Shown: positions 9,699 to 20,939, counted from the first letter of the stretch. The stretch is 64,000 nt of DNA from Bathynomus jamesi (GCA_023014485.1 JAJOZX010009058.1:1-64000); one strand, 5' to 3'. Translations and numbers: made by a program. The notes: generated by a model from the sequence alone, not told the origin.

Positions 9699-10334
9699 GT
9701 TAGCAGGAATATAAAGACAAGAGACACGACTCTCAACATTTATTGGTCCACTCCTGAATCCTCCGCTATTCGGCATCATTTAGAGACCCATAACCACCCG
9801 TGCTCCCAGGACTCTTTACGATTTTGACGTCTGCTTCTAATTCACTCGATCTCAAAATTTTAGAATCCCTCTTTATCAGAAAATTAAATGACAGCCTTTC
9901 CTCGATAAAATTACATACTTTATAATAACCAACCAACCAACATCTTTTTCAACACAATCCACCAAATTTAGATTCAAACTTCTTTCCCTTTTCTCCAGTT
10001 GTCGTTTGCCAACTCCTACCACCACTCAGGTTGGTCATTTTAGATTTTAGTTTATTCTAGTGTTTACTTTTGATGGGTTTGACTTTTTATTATTTTATTG
10101 TCTTATAACCGAAAATTATTTTTTTAAACCTATTTTAAACCTATTTTTGTATAAAAGGTTTTACATTATTTTTTGTCAAATTTTTTTACTTGGGTTTAGT
10201 TATATATTAGTGATTTTTTTTCTCTAATTTTGATGTTCTTTCATTTAGTCACTGAAGATGGCCGCCCTGGAACGGACTGAAACGTTTGACCAATAAATAT
10301 TGAGGGTCGTGTCTCTTGTCTTTATATTCCTGAG

Positions 10335-10337
<3 letters not shown>
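9699..10337 (+). mobile_element. Penelope-like element 3' fragment with inverted ends
   Basis: The segment at about 9699-9741 (AGGAATATAAAGACAAGAGA, ending in CAACATTTATTGGT) is the inverse of about 10285-10335 (ACCAATAAATATTGAGGGTC, ending in TATATTCCT). Between them lies the end of a GIY-YIG endonuclease: SAIRHHLETHNHPCSQDSLR, then in the next frame NSLDLKILESLFIRKLNDSL, ending LHTL and a stop at about 9925. A frameshift separates the two. The motif ACTGAAGATGGC-n-GAAACG at 10251-10293 is the usual Penelope terminal motif. Everything upstream of the endonuclease C-terminus is missing. Confidence 0.75.

Positions 10338-10339
<2 letters not shown>

Positions 10340-10362
<23 letters not shown>
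10340..10362. repeat. (TA)n microsatellite between Penelope ends
   Basis: A short TA run separates two Penelope-end fragments. Confidence 0.8.
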
Positions 10363-10367
<5 letters not shown>

Positions 10368-10377
10368 ATGGTGTTCA

Positions 10378-10404
10378 AGCGCTTTCGTCTAATGACATCG
10401 TCAG
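10378..10404 (-). ncRNA. hammerhead-ribozyme-like motif
   Basis: The minus strand reads CTGACGA, T, stem GTC, loop ATTA, stem GAC, then GAAAGCGCT. CTGANGA, a short stem and GAAA are the hammerhead core; small variants without a real stem III are reported from Penelope-like elements. One extra T precedes the stem, so the fit is not perfect. Confidence 0.45.
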
Positions 10405-10453
10405 GAACACTGAAGTAAATAACAACTTATCAAACTTATTTATTTCAGTGTTC

Positions 10454-10480
10454 CTGACGATGTTATTAAACGAAAGCGCT
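10454..10480 (+). ncRNA. hammerhead-ribozyme-like motif with compensated stem
   Basis: The core CTGACGA is followed by T, stem GTT, loop ATTA, stem AAC, then GAAAGCGCT. Compared with its partner arm (GTC...GAC), the third pair has changed from C-G to T-A on both sides, so pairing is kept. Confidence 0.5.
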
Positions 10481-10585
10481 TGAACACCATTCTGCGTTTC
10501 CTTTTTACTTCGTGGTTATTTTCATCATAAATATAATTCACGTGTTACTTTCGTGAAATAATTTTCATATATATATATATATATA

Positions 10586-11832
10586 TAGTGATGTAGCGGA
10601 TGTCATTTTTTTCACATCCGCGGATGCGGATGAGGATGTTTGATTTCAACATCCGCGGATGCGATGTCTACATTTTCGTTATTTTTTAGGATATATTCGA
10701 GATTTGTTGTGTTTAACGTATATAATAAGTTATTATATAGAGAGCTGTAGCTATAATGTAGTATAATTGATTAATTGTACAATAATTGCTGTACTTTTCT
10801 CTGACATATAAAATAATATCAAGCATCTAATTAATATAGAAATCAATTAGTGAATTCGTCTGCAAATAAATTCGTTATATTTTGTTGAGTTTCAGCCACA
10901 ATTAGAAACCATAATTGTGTTACCAGGATGCGGGACGTGAACCCAACTCAAATGAACCCCACCGACCTCTTTCCCAAACCTCCACCCTTATAGAAAGAGA
11001 TCTTTAATTAGCTTGATAACTATTTATATTAAGTTTAAAGTTTTATTAGGCATATTTATAAATGAGTAATTAAAATAAAGTAAACTAAGATGTTCATCGT
11101 TTAATGTTCAAACTTAATTATAGGAAGGTTATGCTTAAGGAACATTAATTTTTCTGCCTTTTCTGCTGCCAGTCTGTTTCTCTTTTCATCATATATTAAT
11201 CCAGCACTGCTAAATAATCTCTCGCTTGGTACGTTTGTTGGAGGACAGGCTAAATGTTTCCTTGCAAGTTTACTCAAGTATGGATAGATATTCTGCGTAT
11301 TTTTCCACCAACTAATAGGATTGTCACATGCAGCCAGGCGTTTTTCTTGGTGATAGCTCTCGATCATTTTTACTACATCTTTTGACATCGCGTAGGTCTC
11401 GTCATTGCTGCTTGACTCAAGAAACTGAGAGAGAGATTCTGTGATAGATTTGCTTGTTGAAGGTGTTGGTTCTGTCACTGAAACTTTTATTCTTTTGGTG
11501 GGTGGCGAAGCGACAGATTCAAGAGATTGAAGCTCTTCAACTGCTTTGCCAAGTGATGATTTAACTCGTTCCAATGTACTAGGTGAAAATAACTTAGCTT
11601 TGTAACGTGGATCTAAGTAGGTTGCAAGAGAGTAACTTCATACAAGAACAGCTCTCGTCTTGTCGCTTGCATCACTTTTGCGCACAATGAACTAGTTCTA
11701 TTAATATAGTAGAATTGATAATTTCCGCTTATTAATGACGTTTTATCTCAACGGTCCACATCCGCACGACATCCGCAGTCCAAAGTGCGGATGCGAGAAA
11801 ATGTGCGGATGCGGATGTGACCTACATCACTA
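10586..11832 (-). mobile_element. hAT transposon remnant (CGGATG-repeat ends)
   Basis: TAGTGATGTAG at the left and CTACATCACTA at the right form an inverted pair within TA repeats. Inside each end are runs of CATCCGCGGATGCGGATG-type words (10612-10665 and 11757-11817), typical subterminal repeats. The minus strand carries a hAT C-terminal dimerisation region. At about 1.25 kb it lacks most of a 3-5 kb autonomous element. Confidence 0.85.
11101..11574 (-). pseudogene. hAT transposase C-terminal dimerisation domain
   Basis: The last 157 residues are open. The tail holds the hallmark hAT dimerisation region: W..NTQNIYPYLSKLARKHL, then CPPTNVPSERLFSSAGLIYD and KRNRLAAEKAEKLMFLKHNL, and a stop at 11101. 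This is the family's C-terminal hobo-Ac-Tam3 domain. The BED finger and the DDE catalytic core are absent, and the sequence upstream of 11574 (GTACATTGGAACG...) does not restore them. Confidence 0.85.
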
Positions 11833-11845
11833 ATATATATACATA

Positions 11846-12220
11846 CTGACGACTCGGATATAAGGAAACAATATCGAAGTTACTGTGGTAAAATAAACAT
11901 GATTATAAGGAACTTCAAATTCTGTAAAAGCGAAGCTAAAGAGACACTTTTTTTTTGTGCTTTTTGCACTAATATTTATGGGTAGCAATTCTTCTGGGTT
12001 AATTATAAAAAAGGTTCCTGAAGAACCCTCAATTTGCTTTACAATAGATCCAATAGACTGCTGCGTAAGTACCTCCAAAGATGCTCAGCTTCTCAAATGT
12101 TCGCTAACCGCAACGTGTCGAGCCTCCCTGAGGTAACAAGAAGACGCGCCCAATACATTCTAAAGCGAAGAAATAAAAATTTGGACAATCCAATTGTCGA
12201 AGCTATTCATTAGCGCTGTT
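11846..12220 (+). pseudogene. LINE reverse transcriptase C-terminal tail (copy B)
   Basis: GACGACTCGGATATAAGGAA, AAGCGAAGCTAAAGAGACAC and CCAATTGTCGAAGCTATTCA match in order the LINE reading frame at 63.07-63.44 kb, with many indels and stops. It lies directly beside the hAT end. At the position of the hAT MITE target it has a single GTCTAAG. Confidence 0.65.
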
Positions 12221-12397
12221 TTATGTCTAAGTGGACTATGAACCTGTTGGTATGAAAGTGTTGGTCCATAGTACCACTTAATCATGTGTATTTTTATCGC
12301 TTTGGGTAGCTGCTATTACTAATTTTATTATTACTCGTCTCCTTTCGTGTATTATTCTTATTTCTTTATTCCCGAAGTCACAAGTTACAGTAATACT

Positions 12398-12620
12398 TAA
12401 ACTAGTGACTTCACGAAATCCCTGAAATTTTCAGTAATTTCGCGTAATTTAGACTATAATACAAAAATGACAGTGGATAATGACCTAACGTAACCTTGGA
12501 TGATACTTTTCGTCAATTTCGTATCATGGCATAAATTACTCGAAATTACGGAAAATTTTAGGAATTTCATGAAATCCCTAAAATTACGGAAAATTTTAGG
12601 GATTTCATGAAATCCCTACT
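12398..12620. mobile_element. MITE-like foldback with CACGAAATCCCTGAAA ends
   Basis: The left end ACTTCACGAAATCCCTGAAA is inverted at the right, where GGGATTTCATGAAATCCCTA appears twice in tandem (about 12560-12590 and 12590-12617). A half copy (GAAATCCCTAAACATTTTAG) sits at 62.87-62.91 kb, inserted into a foldback arm. No coding sequence. Confidence 0.5.
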
Positions 12621-13197
12621 TTTACAATCTCACTGCAACATATAGAGACCTATATAGATATAATTTTGAACGTGTATGACGATCAATTTCTATTATTTCA
12701 TTAGAAAAAGTACCTTAAAACCATCACAATTCAAACAATTTTTTGGTATAAAAAAAAAGAGAACTCACCTTGATGAGCTAATTTAATAAGTCTATCCTAT
12801 ATATCTTGTTCGTAATGTCAATTAGTCCGTAATGATTATAAATTTAGAGGCAATCGATCCATCTTCATCAATGTTTTACGAGATCTTTTAAGCAAATGCA
12901 ATGAATTATCTTAAGTCATATTTGCGACATGCTCCAATAAATTAGTCATACAATTTCAACTAGAAAACCGTCAAGACGGCTGAACGAAATCATCGTATTT
13001 GAACACACACACACACTAAAAGAGGCCCCAAACCCCAAGGCCATTTTTAAAAATCATTTGCAAAGTGGTTAGGAAATGGATAATCTTTTGAAAATTGCCA
13101 AAAACTCGAATGGTATATGAATGATAGACCCAAGATTTACGACAACGACGTAAAAGGTATCAAATAGGTCGCCTCTCGACCTTCGGTTCGCTCACAT
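12621..13197. other. Unassigned AT-rich sequence
   Basis: Only a short CA run at about 13003-13015 stands out. Confidence 0.4.
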
Positions 13198-13375
13198 TAA
13201 CCCATTAGTGTGCATTGGTAGAATTTCCTACCGAAATTGTTTGTCATTATTGCATCACTTTTTCTTGAATTTACGTGATCTTCGGTATGAGTCATTGATA
13301 TGACGCAATCTAAAAGATCTAAAATGTAAAAGATTGCGTCATATCAATGACAACAGATTCGAACTCTGTAGAGAT
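13198..13375. repeat. Foldback repeat, copy of the 60.34-kb family
   Basis: CCCATTAGTGTGCATTGGTA and TTGTTTGTCATTATTGCATC match the 60.34-kb palindrome arm. Instead of the long second arm, this copy ends in a separate hairpin: GTCATTGATATGACGCAATC at 13282 is inverted as GATTGCGTCATATCAATGAC at about 13333-13352. A TTAA precedes the left end. Confidence 0.6.
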
Positions 13376-14150
13376 ACTGATGGTGCTCATATAGAATCAT
13401 GTGCTTAAGTATTCATCAAATTATGCCTTCTATTATATTGTTATTGAATTTGACCTTTTTTTGCTACGTTTTCACTGAAATAGATAGGAACTTTATAAAC
13501 ACCCTGTACATAAAATCTATTTCACAATGTTGACGGACAATGCTCATGGTTAATAATGAAAGAACTCTTTCACGTAACTACTATCTGTGAACGTACGAAG
13601 GTTTTCTATTATAATCTCGGCAAACAAAGGAACGTTAACTAAACGTTCAAGAAACGTCTATGAACGTTCTAAAAAAAAAAACTTTGATAAATTTTAGAGA
13701 AAGACATTGGTTAAGATTGAAAGAACTTTCATACAGATGCCTGTGAACGTACATGAAGATCCCCGTAAACTAAGGTACATTTATAAGTATTGACAATCGT
13801 TCATAAAAACGTTCTTTTTTTTTCTTCTTTTTTTAAGCGTTCTAAAAACAACAGATAAACGACTATTGGTTGGAGGACCACTGTCACCTCTGACTGTTAA
13901 TTTAATACCAAGAAGTGTATTCGACATTGTAGATCTTGTTATAATGATGTTATATCGCGTGTCACGCGTTTTTATAGTGTGGAATGATCTCTATTACAAC
14001 GTTTCCTTCGAATTCCCCAGTCTATTTCTTGTAAAGAGTGAACAAGAAATAAATTTGGACTTTTGGGACACCCTGTTTATTTTTATAAAAGGTATATTTT
14101 TTTTTATCTCAAACGTTTAAAAAGGAAATACAATATATGAGGCCCTCCAA
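13376..14150. other. Degenerate region with mariner-type right ends
   Basis: AACTTTATAAACACCCTGTA (about 13490-13509) and TTGGACTTTTGGGACACCCT (about 14055-14074) look like right ends of mariner-type elements, but no matching left ends are visible. A direct repeat (ATGAAAGAACTCTTTCACGT / TTGAAAGAACTTTCATACAG, each followed by CTGTGAACGTAC) lies about 165 bases apart. No coding relic was recognised. Confidence 0.4.
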
Positions 14151-14300
14151 GGAAAAAGTGGCTAAGCGACAAAAGTAAAAAGTGGCTAAGCGATAAAAAT
14201 AAAAAGTGGCTAAGCGATAAAAATAAAAAGTGGCTAAGCGACAAATGTAAAGTGGCTAAGCGACAAATGTAAAGTGGCTAAGCGACAAAAATAGAAAACG
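14150..14300. repeat. Minisatellite, AAGTGGCTAAGCGACAAAAA units
   Basis: AAAGTGGCTAAGCGAYAAA recurs six times with spacings of about 22-25 bases. Confidence 0.9.
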
Positions 14301-15165
14301 CTAGAAAATGCAGTTAAAATTGTACCAATTTGAAAGTTGAAATAACTTTTGAACTTTTGAAGGTATCTCGACGAAATATCTAAGTGTATTGAAAAAGTTT
14401 TTACCTGATGGTGATTACATTAATTACATCAACGAGCTTTGAACTAAATAGGGAATATTTTGAACATTTATGATATGGTTCCATAAATAAATGTATTTCC
14501 CATAGAGTTTCACTGTATTTCGCATTGGACTTTTCGGACACACTGTATCGTGACGTTGTTTCCTATCTTATTGTATCATTAGCCCTATTGCGAGAACAAA
14601 TGAAGACTGATTGAATAAATCATTACACAGACAGGAAAAAAATCTAATTAATCCAAACCTAACGTAATCTATAAGCTAATTAGATCTAACTCCGGCATTA
14701 TATAAAGGGGTCTCCGCCCCTTTCAACGGTGGATATGGCTATTGCCTTCACAAATTTGGGTCATGTCCAATTTGCACATCCATCAATTTTCATATGAAAA
14801 TTTGGTATTAAAGCGTATATTCTTACAAAGAAAAGGGATGTAGCTTTTGAAATCAAGGATTATTGAATCATTTTCAAAATGGTCGAAAATAACGTATATT
14901 TTTTCGTAGTGAATAATTAGTATAGTGATTAATGCCATAATGATTGTCTATTGTACGTGTTGTAGTTATATATGGAAAAAAAATTGCCTAAAAATATAAA
15001 ATTTTAGAGAAGGCCCCCCACCACACCCCACACCCCCAAATGTGTTTTTTTTTAAACCCCAATTTTCCATTTAAAAAAATATAAATAATTAATTTCTGGG
15101 TCTTTTTGAACTTTTATTTTTAAGGTGGACTTTTTTTCGTAACTGTACAAATAACAGAGTTATGA
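14301..15165. other. Unassigned sequence with one solo mariner-type end
   Basis: GCATTGGACTTTTCGGACAC-ACTGTA at about 14522-14547 resembles a mariner right end. Otherwise A/T-rich with a C/A-rich patch near 15015-15050 and no gene. Confidence 0.4.
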
Positions 15166-15173
15166 CTAAACAG

Positions 15174-16217
15174 CAGTGGTGGGCACCGTTAACCAAAAAG
15201 TTAACTTCGTTAACCGCTAATCCGTTAACCAAAAAGTTAACTTCGTTAACCGTTAATCCGTTAAATATGTAACGGAAGTTACCGATAAACCGTTAACGTT
15301 AACTTTTATTATAAAAAAAATGAAAAACACAAATATATATAATTTAATTTTCCCTCTTCTTCTCGTTCTCCATTTTGTCCATGAGATGCATGTTGCCCTT
15401 CATGAAAATTAGCATATCAAAGTTTTCATCAGACAGGGATGATCTCTTGGCCCTCAGGATGTCCTTGCCCATAGAGAACAAACGCTCCACTGCAGCACTG
15501 GAGGGGATGGCTGTGTTGAACTTGATGAACAAGTCCACCAACACTTGCTCACCCAAGAAGGCAGCATCTGTCAGCAAGTCCTTGGAGTTGGTCTCCAGCC
15601 AGGTCTTGACCAAGTTCTGGGCCTTGCCCTTGAGTGACCTGTGGCTTCTGCTGCTCTCTTTTGTCTGGACGACAGCACTGAAGAAGTCATCCTCCTCCTC
15701 CTCCTCGTTGTTGCTGCCTCCACTGTTGCTGCCCACTCGTTGGACTGCTGCTTCATGGCCTCCTCGACTGTACCCTCCATGCTTTTCCTCACCCTGGCGA
15801 CCTTGGTGTTGTCATACTTGTCCAACCAGATGAAGCGAAACCTGGGATGGAAGGCAGCAGCCAGCTGGCATTCGTCATCCTCCAGGAGGGGCCCAAACCT
15901 TTTGTCGATGCCTGCCAAAAGTGCGTCGACCAAGGCGCTGCAGTAGACGAGGCCCTTGAACTTCAAGTCCTTAAGCCTGAAGATTGTCGCAGCAACTGTT
16001 GGCAGCAGAGTCCCAAGGTAGGCTTGTTCCTCCACCTGGATCTTGTTTATTTATGAAATTTTTGGGTTAACGGACTTGAGTTAACGGAAGTTAAATGTAA
16101 CGGAAGTTAATTAGTCCGATAATGAATTTCAAAGTTAACTTAAAAGTTAAATCGTTAACGAAAAAGTTAACTTCGTTAATTAACGATTAACGGATTAACG
16201 GTTTGTGCCCAGCTTTG
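15174..16217 (-). mobile_element. hAT transposon remnant with 8-bp TSD CTAAACAG
   Basis: The element starts CAGTGGTGGGCACCGTTAAC and ends GTTTGTGCCCAGCTTTG; the same 8 bases CTAAACAG flank it at 15166-15173 and 16218-16225. The subterminal regions are dense in GTTAACTTCGTTAACGG-type words in both orientations. A transposase C-terminus lies on the minus strand. The length of 1,044 bp shows loss of the 5' coding part. Confidence 0.93.
15344..16040 (-). pseudogene. hAT transposase C-terminal half, frameshifted
   Basis: Reading on the minus strand, one frame (16035 to about 15730) gives EEQAYLGTLLPTVAATIFRL, then LVDALLAGIDKRFGPLLEDD and LAAAFHPRFRFIWLDKYDNT. After a frame change near 15730 the next frame gives DDFFSAVVQTKESSRSHRSL and the dimerisation signature FNTAIPSSAAVERLFSMGKD, then LRAKRSSLSDENFDMLIFMK. 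These are hallmarks of a hAT C-terminus. The N-terminal half with the BED finger and first catalytic Asp is absent. GC content is clearly higher than in the flanks, which marks it as a captured coding relic. Confidence 0.88.
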
Positions 16218-16225
16218 CTAAACAG

Positions 16226-17075
16226 TAAAAATGTCCAACATGACAACTCTTATGATCCCATCCTCATACATTGTCCATTTACAGTAGCCCAAATTTTGAG
16301 CCAATTAATAAAATATTAATTCTGGATAGGAATTCACGGGTGGTCCCACAAACCCAACACTCTATTCATTTCTGACCCATGATTTCCTCTTAAGGGTTAA
16401 AAGTGACATCGTACGACGTGGAGGTGAGTGTGCCCCCAGGGTCGCCCGAGCACTAACAGGGTGAGTGGCCGGACCAACCTAACCTAACACCTTCACCCTG
16501 TGTGTACCAGTTCAACTAAACTTACTGCAAAAATTTGCTTTTGTATTTTATTTTAGGTTTTTTTTTGCAGGGCAGTTTGCAAAACTTGGTAGACATTACA
16601 AAATGAATGAAGGGCAACAACAATGAGATTCATCTGATACCCACAGTTTCCTCTAAGATGTTACACTTACAGTATTATAGGCTAACCAAAACATCCAATT
16701 AAATGTAAGTACTTTTCTGCTGAAGGAATTTTGCACCATAACTGAAACTTATTACATGTTTAGTGATGACATGCTGATCAATTTTGTAAAAATTATTCCA
16801 GTATTTAATCATGTTATTGAAACTATTAAATTGGAATAATTGAAGATTCAGAAAAGCCATTAATTATAGACCTGTTAAGAAATAATAAATTAATGATGAA
16901 AAAATTATCAAGTTAACTTGTAAATAATTTTCCATTTATATTTTTCAATCTTGAAGGGTTTCACCAAATTTTGGTACTCTACCTTACGTCAAAATAAAGG
17001 ATCCAGTCACAAAATTATTATCTTGTAGTCAAAGATATTGGTTTGGATACCTAGTGATCGGTTGGAGTTCCACTA
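16226..17075. other. Unassigned intergenic sequence
   Basis: A short segment at about 16441-16480 (GCCCGAGCACTAACAGGGTG, then GGCCGGACCAACC) is similar to 29072-29110 (GCCCAAGCATTAACAGGCTG, GCCGGCCCAACC). No gene seen. Confidence 0.4.
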
Positions 17076-17295
17076 CAGGGTGTCCATAAAATCACGATCA
17101 TAGGAACATAAGCAATGTCTATTTAGTTATGTTTCCCATCAGGTCAAATATATTGAGGAACATTCAAAGAAACCTGCTTTTTCGTTTACAAACATGTTTT
17201 AAAATTTGTGGGAATCATTTCGAACAAATAAATTTCAAAAAATAAATAAACAAATAAATGTATTTTCCTATGAGAGTGACTTTATGGACACCCTG
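17076..17295. mobile_element. mariner-type MITE
   Basis: CAGGGTGTCCATAAAATCAC at the left and GTGACTTTATGGACACCCTG at the right are inverted repeats flanked by TA. The 220-bp interior has no transposase. Confidence 0.85.
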
Positions 17296-17904
17296 TAGTT
17301 CCCAATTTTTAACTTGATTGCTTTATTTTTCTCTTCCTACTTTTTCATCCAATTCGGCTTAAAGCAGTTTTGTGTGTATATATATTTTAATGATGATGAT
17401 CTACAGATCTACAGAAGCTAAGGCTAACAAAGACCCTAAGATCCACTCTAAGGTTAGCCCGAGAGAAAGGAAAGAGTAGGGGGTTAAGAGAAGAGAAGAG
17501 AATAAGGGGTTAAGTAAGAAGCAACACCTATCACTCGTGGGTTAACATTCATTCAGAAAAAGAGAAAAAAGATTCACCATCATCCGCCGGCCACTGCCGA
17601 CAAGTCAGAAAATAGTCGGAGAGAATAGGAAAGGGGTGAAAGATGAAAAGAAGTAAAATAAGAACGCTTACAAACCATGCAACACAGTCTTAACTCACTG
17701 CCATACCATGCAAACTACAAACATGATGATGATGATGATGATGATAATACTATCTCTTAATGCTCCCTTAAAATATAGTTAGTGTATATAATCAATGAGA
17801 CAATATCTGTAATTGATGGAATGAGAGAAGCCATGAAAACACCAAATTAAAAACATAAGCCTAACTGAAAAGTGTGTGTGTGTGTGTGTGTGTGTAATAC
17901 TAAT
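17296..17904. other. Unassigned; shared repeat segment and microsatellites
   Basis: TAACAAAGACCCTAAGATCC-ACTCTAAGGTTAGCCC at about 17417-17452 recurs at about 59369-59403. A (GAT)n run is at 17723-17746 and a (TG)n run at 17873-17896. Confidence 0.5.
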
Positions 17905-18048
17905 GATTGGGGTTGTTTAACCTCCTTCGCAACATCTAAAGTCATATGACGGAGGGGACCTACAGCTTTATGTGGGATCCGAACCACGGGTCGCTACATA
18001 ATCTGATCAACGGGAAGCGGTGTTAAGACATTGGCTACAACGTAGCCC
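17905..18048 (-). repeat. tRNA-derived SINE, family 2, minus copy
   Basis: On the minus strand: GTTGTAGCCAATGTCTTAAC-ACCGCTTCCC as a box-A-like and variable-arm region, box B GGTTCGGATCCCAC, then ATAAAGCTGTAGGTCCCCTC. It matches the plus-strand head at 134-240 across box B and the following tail. Confidence 0.6.
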
Positions 18049-19254
18049 GTGTGTAAGTGTAAACGGAATGATATGTACTAGCATTTATTTTCCAGCTTGC
18101 GTAATTTATTATTATTATTATTACTAGGCCTATTGATATTTGAGTTAATGTTTGAGAGTAGTCCCTGAAAGGTAGTTTGGCTTATTTATTATATTTATGA
18201 TAATTAAACTTTCTGCAAGATTTTCAAAATCACCAGTTAATTTCATGGTTGCAAAACAACAACTTTAAGGCAAGCAGTGAAATTAGGATTTTCAAGAGTT
18301 AACTGAATTTTTACTACCTAAATTGCTTCATCTAAAAACCTTCACATATAAGACCCTATTTTCCCCAAAAAATAAAAAACAAATGACGAACAAATCTAAA
18401 AACGAGATTCAAACACTTCACAAACCTCAGACTGAGTAACTGTTTTCAGAAATTTAGGCTCTGGTGGATTTTCCTTTTATCAAATTTTGTGACTAATGAA
18501 TTATTTAAATTTGTAAATTTTTATCAGTATACTTTGCCGCAGCAAAGTAGGTCTAGTTGCCAAAGTTCCAGATCCCAGACGTAGTTTAGAGTCCATGGTC
18601 CCTAATTATTAGCCTAACCGAATTTAACATATCACCAAGCTATTATAAACTCCGTCTCCAAACTTTATTACATTTGAAAAATATAAAATCACTTGGGCCT
18701 ATCGAGGTTAGGCTATCCGTGTCCCTAAATAAAATTAAATCCAAGGCATAGGTCCTAAGCTAGATGGACTGTTATAATTAAATTTTAATGATTGTTTCGC
18801 GACTTGGATAACCCTCATAGCGTAGGTCCAAGCAGCTCTAGGTTAGCAAAAGTAAGTCATAATTGAACTTTCGAAAAATATGACACACTAGGCCTACACA
18901 AAAACAAAAGAAAAATCCAAAGGGTTCAAAACGACGCAGATAGTCTTTCTGAGATACTGAATATACATTTCGTGCTGGATTTTCTGAATCAGAGGTCACA
19001 TTTGTCAAATGTCTAGGGCTCCTATACGATGAATACTAGCCTATATTATGCACTTGAAAATATTCTGTGATTTAGACCGCAAAGTAGAGCAATTTGAACT
19101 GCCAAAAATTGCCAGACCCGAGTTTTTCCGAAGTGGCTCCAGAACCGTCGCGATGGTCCCGCAGCCTACAGTAAATGTAGGCTACGTGACTGTCGCGCCG
19201 GTTCTAGAGCCCCGTGCCAATCATGGTTACGGGACCGTCAAACTCTAGACTCTA
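18049..19254. other. Unassigned intergenic sequence
   Basis: No recognised transposon ends, RNA gene or conserved coding. A 66-codon reading frame at 19048-19248 has no familiar motif and is not called. A (TTA)n patch lies at 18108-18123. Confidence 0.45.
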
Positions 19255-19575
19255 CCAACTGGTTAGGTTAAACGAATGCCCGGTTAGGTCAACTGTACGC
19301 CCTTGATGATTGGTTAGGTACAGTATATATATATATATATATATTTATATGTGGTAGCTATAACTAACACACATTTTTGGTAAAAGTTACTTCAAATTAA
19401 TCGAAACTTACATGGAATTTATTCACTGCCCGGTTAGGTCAACTGTACACCCTTGACGATTGGTAAGGTTAAGTCATGATATTTTCGTTAGTTTAAACGA
19501 AAATATCACGACTTAACCTAACCATTCGTCAAAGGTGTACAGTTGACCTAACCGGGCATTCAATTACCTACCTAA
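19255..19575. repeat. Foldback repeat with TTAGG-bearing arms (copy 1)
   Basis: GAATGCCCGGTTAGGTCAAC-TGTACGCCC occurs at 19274, again as a variant at about 19426, and inverted at about 19530-19562. The arms from about 19428 meet at TTTTCGTTAGTTTAAACGAA and give an inverted repeat of about 65 bases per arm. Each arm carries GGTTAGGT units. A TA run at 19320-19345 separates a first half unit from the rest. Confidence 0.75.
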
Positions 19576-19728
19576 CCGGGCATTCAATTATAGGTCTGCC
19601 CGCCATGTTTAATTTACAATTATTCAAAAATAACGAATTTCGCGCATTAAAAGCAATAACTATTCGTCAAATAACGATTTAGTTTTTAAACTAATTTACG
19701 GCCAGATTCTGAAGGATTGCCCAACCAC

Positions 19729-19924
19729 GTATCCTACATTAAATTCATTAATAACACATATATCAATCGATTATTGTAAATTATTGTAATTATTTAGATG
19801 TAACATTTAGATGTAACAAATTACTGTAATTTTTTATATTTTGAAAAGTTTACATAGTTGGATATAGGGCATATAGCTTTTTTCTGCTCTATCGATTGAT
19901 ATATATGTTATTAATGTAGGATAC
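19729..19924. mobile_element. MITE with TATCCTACATTAA ends
   Basis: GTATCCTACATTAAATTCAT-TAATAACACATATATCAATC is inverted at 19890-19924 (GATTGATATATATGTTATTA-ATGTAGGATAC), with one short internal gap. There is no coding sequence. The superfamily is unassigned. Confidence 0.6.
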
Positions 19925-20939
19925 TTGGCTGCTATGCGGCCTTAAAAGTAAGATATACCTTAGATTAGGCTAGGTTAGGTTGATTAGTGTTGGTTAGGAG
20001 TCCTATGGACTCTTGTCTCTTGACACTGTCTGGATAGTAAAGTTTCACCCAAGTGAATTCTTGATTCAACTTATAAAATTTTACTTGCCCTGTGCCCCGC
20101 GTTTCAGTAGGCTATTCAACCCAAGAATAGACTTAAAAAATTAGGCCAAAATGCTAGATTTAATCTGCCTACATTAAATTCATCATCAAACTTAGACTAG
20201 ATTTTGAAGCAATATGGTTATACTTACGTTTCTCCATTACTTCTCTTCTAGTTCTAGGAGGAGGTATAGGCCTACTCGTTTCTTCCATTTTCAGTATTTA
20301 GCCGTATTGTAAGAGCTTTAAGCCTCAATGCAACGGGAGATTAACACATTCTTGCACCGTAATATACACACAAACTTGATAGGAAACAACCTGGCAAAAC
20401 TTTACTATCCACAGAGATGGGCACTAAATACACTGAAAGTATTTAGATACTAAATACATCACCAAAATGTATTTAAATACTAAATATTAAATACATTTTT
20501 GAAATGTATTTAAATACTAAATACACAAAAGCTATTTAAATACATTTCTAAATACATTTTAAATACAACAAAATTCACACATACGAATGATTCAAAGTAA
20601 CTTCTGATTATATACTTCATTCCTTTATAAATTGGGTAAATATTTGGCTGGACACAGGGCCTACATTTTTTATCAAAATTACATTTTTCTAGTGTAGTTT
20701 TCTCTGCTTTGTTCGAATCCTGATAGCTACCTATTTCTTGTCCAAATGAATAGAAACTATTTTTTTTTTCCATTCCAAAATACGGTGTGTTTCTACTCAT
20801 TTGCACGAGAAATGTGTGTCAAATTCCAACAAAGCAGAGAAAACCACCAGGAAAATGTAATTCTGATAAAAAACTAGCTAACCTAACTAAATTAACTAAC
20901 CTAACCAAACTAACCTAACCTAATCTAATCTGCCGGTGA

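Larger units (their letters stand above)
10362..10566. mobile_element. Penelope-like terminal repeat, inverted pair
   Basis: AGAATGGTGTTCAAGCGCTT (10366 on) is the inverse of AAGCGCTTGAACACCATTCT (about 10476-10495). The two arms flank a short centre with TAACAACTTATCAAACTT. The right arm continues CACGTGTTACTTTCGTGAAA, also present at the left edge of the Penelope island at 35.66 kb. It is therefore two Penelope ends in snap-back arrangement. Each arm carries a hammerhead-like motif. Confidence 0.75.

Noticed and set aside
9458..9827. Tyr-Ile repeat reading frames near 9.6 kb, and similar ones at 8.8, 57.7 and 59.1 kb
   Set aside because: They are translations of TA microsatellites next to transposon ends.
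19048..19248. 66-codon reading frame as a small gene
   Set aside because: No motif, no repeat copy and no clear upstream or downstream signal; near the length expected by chance.
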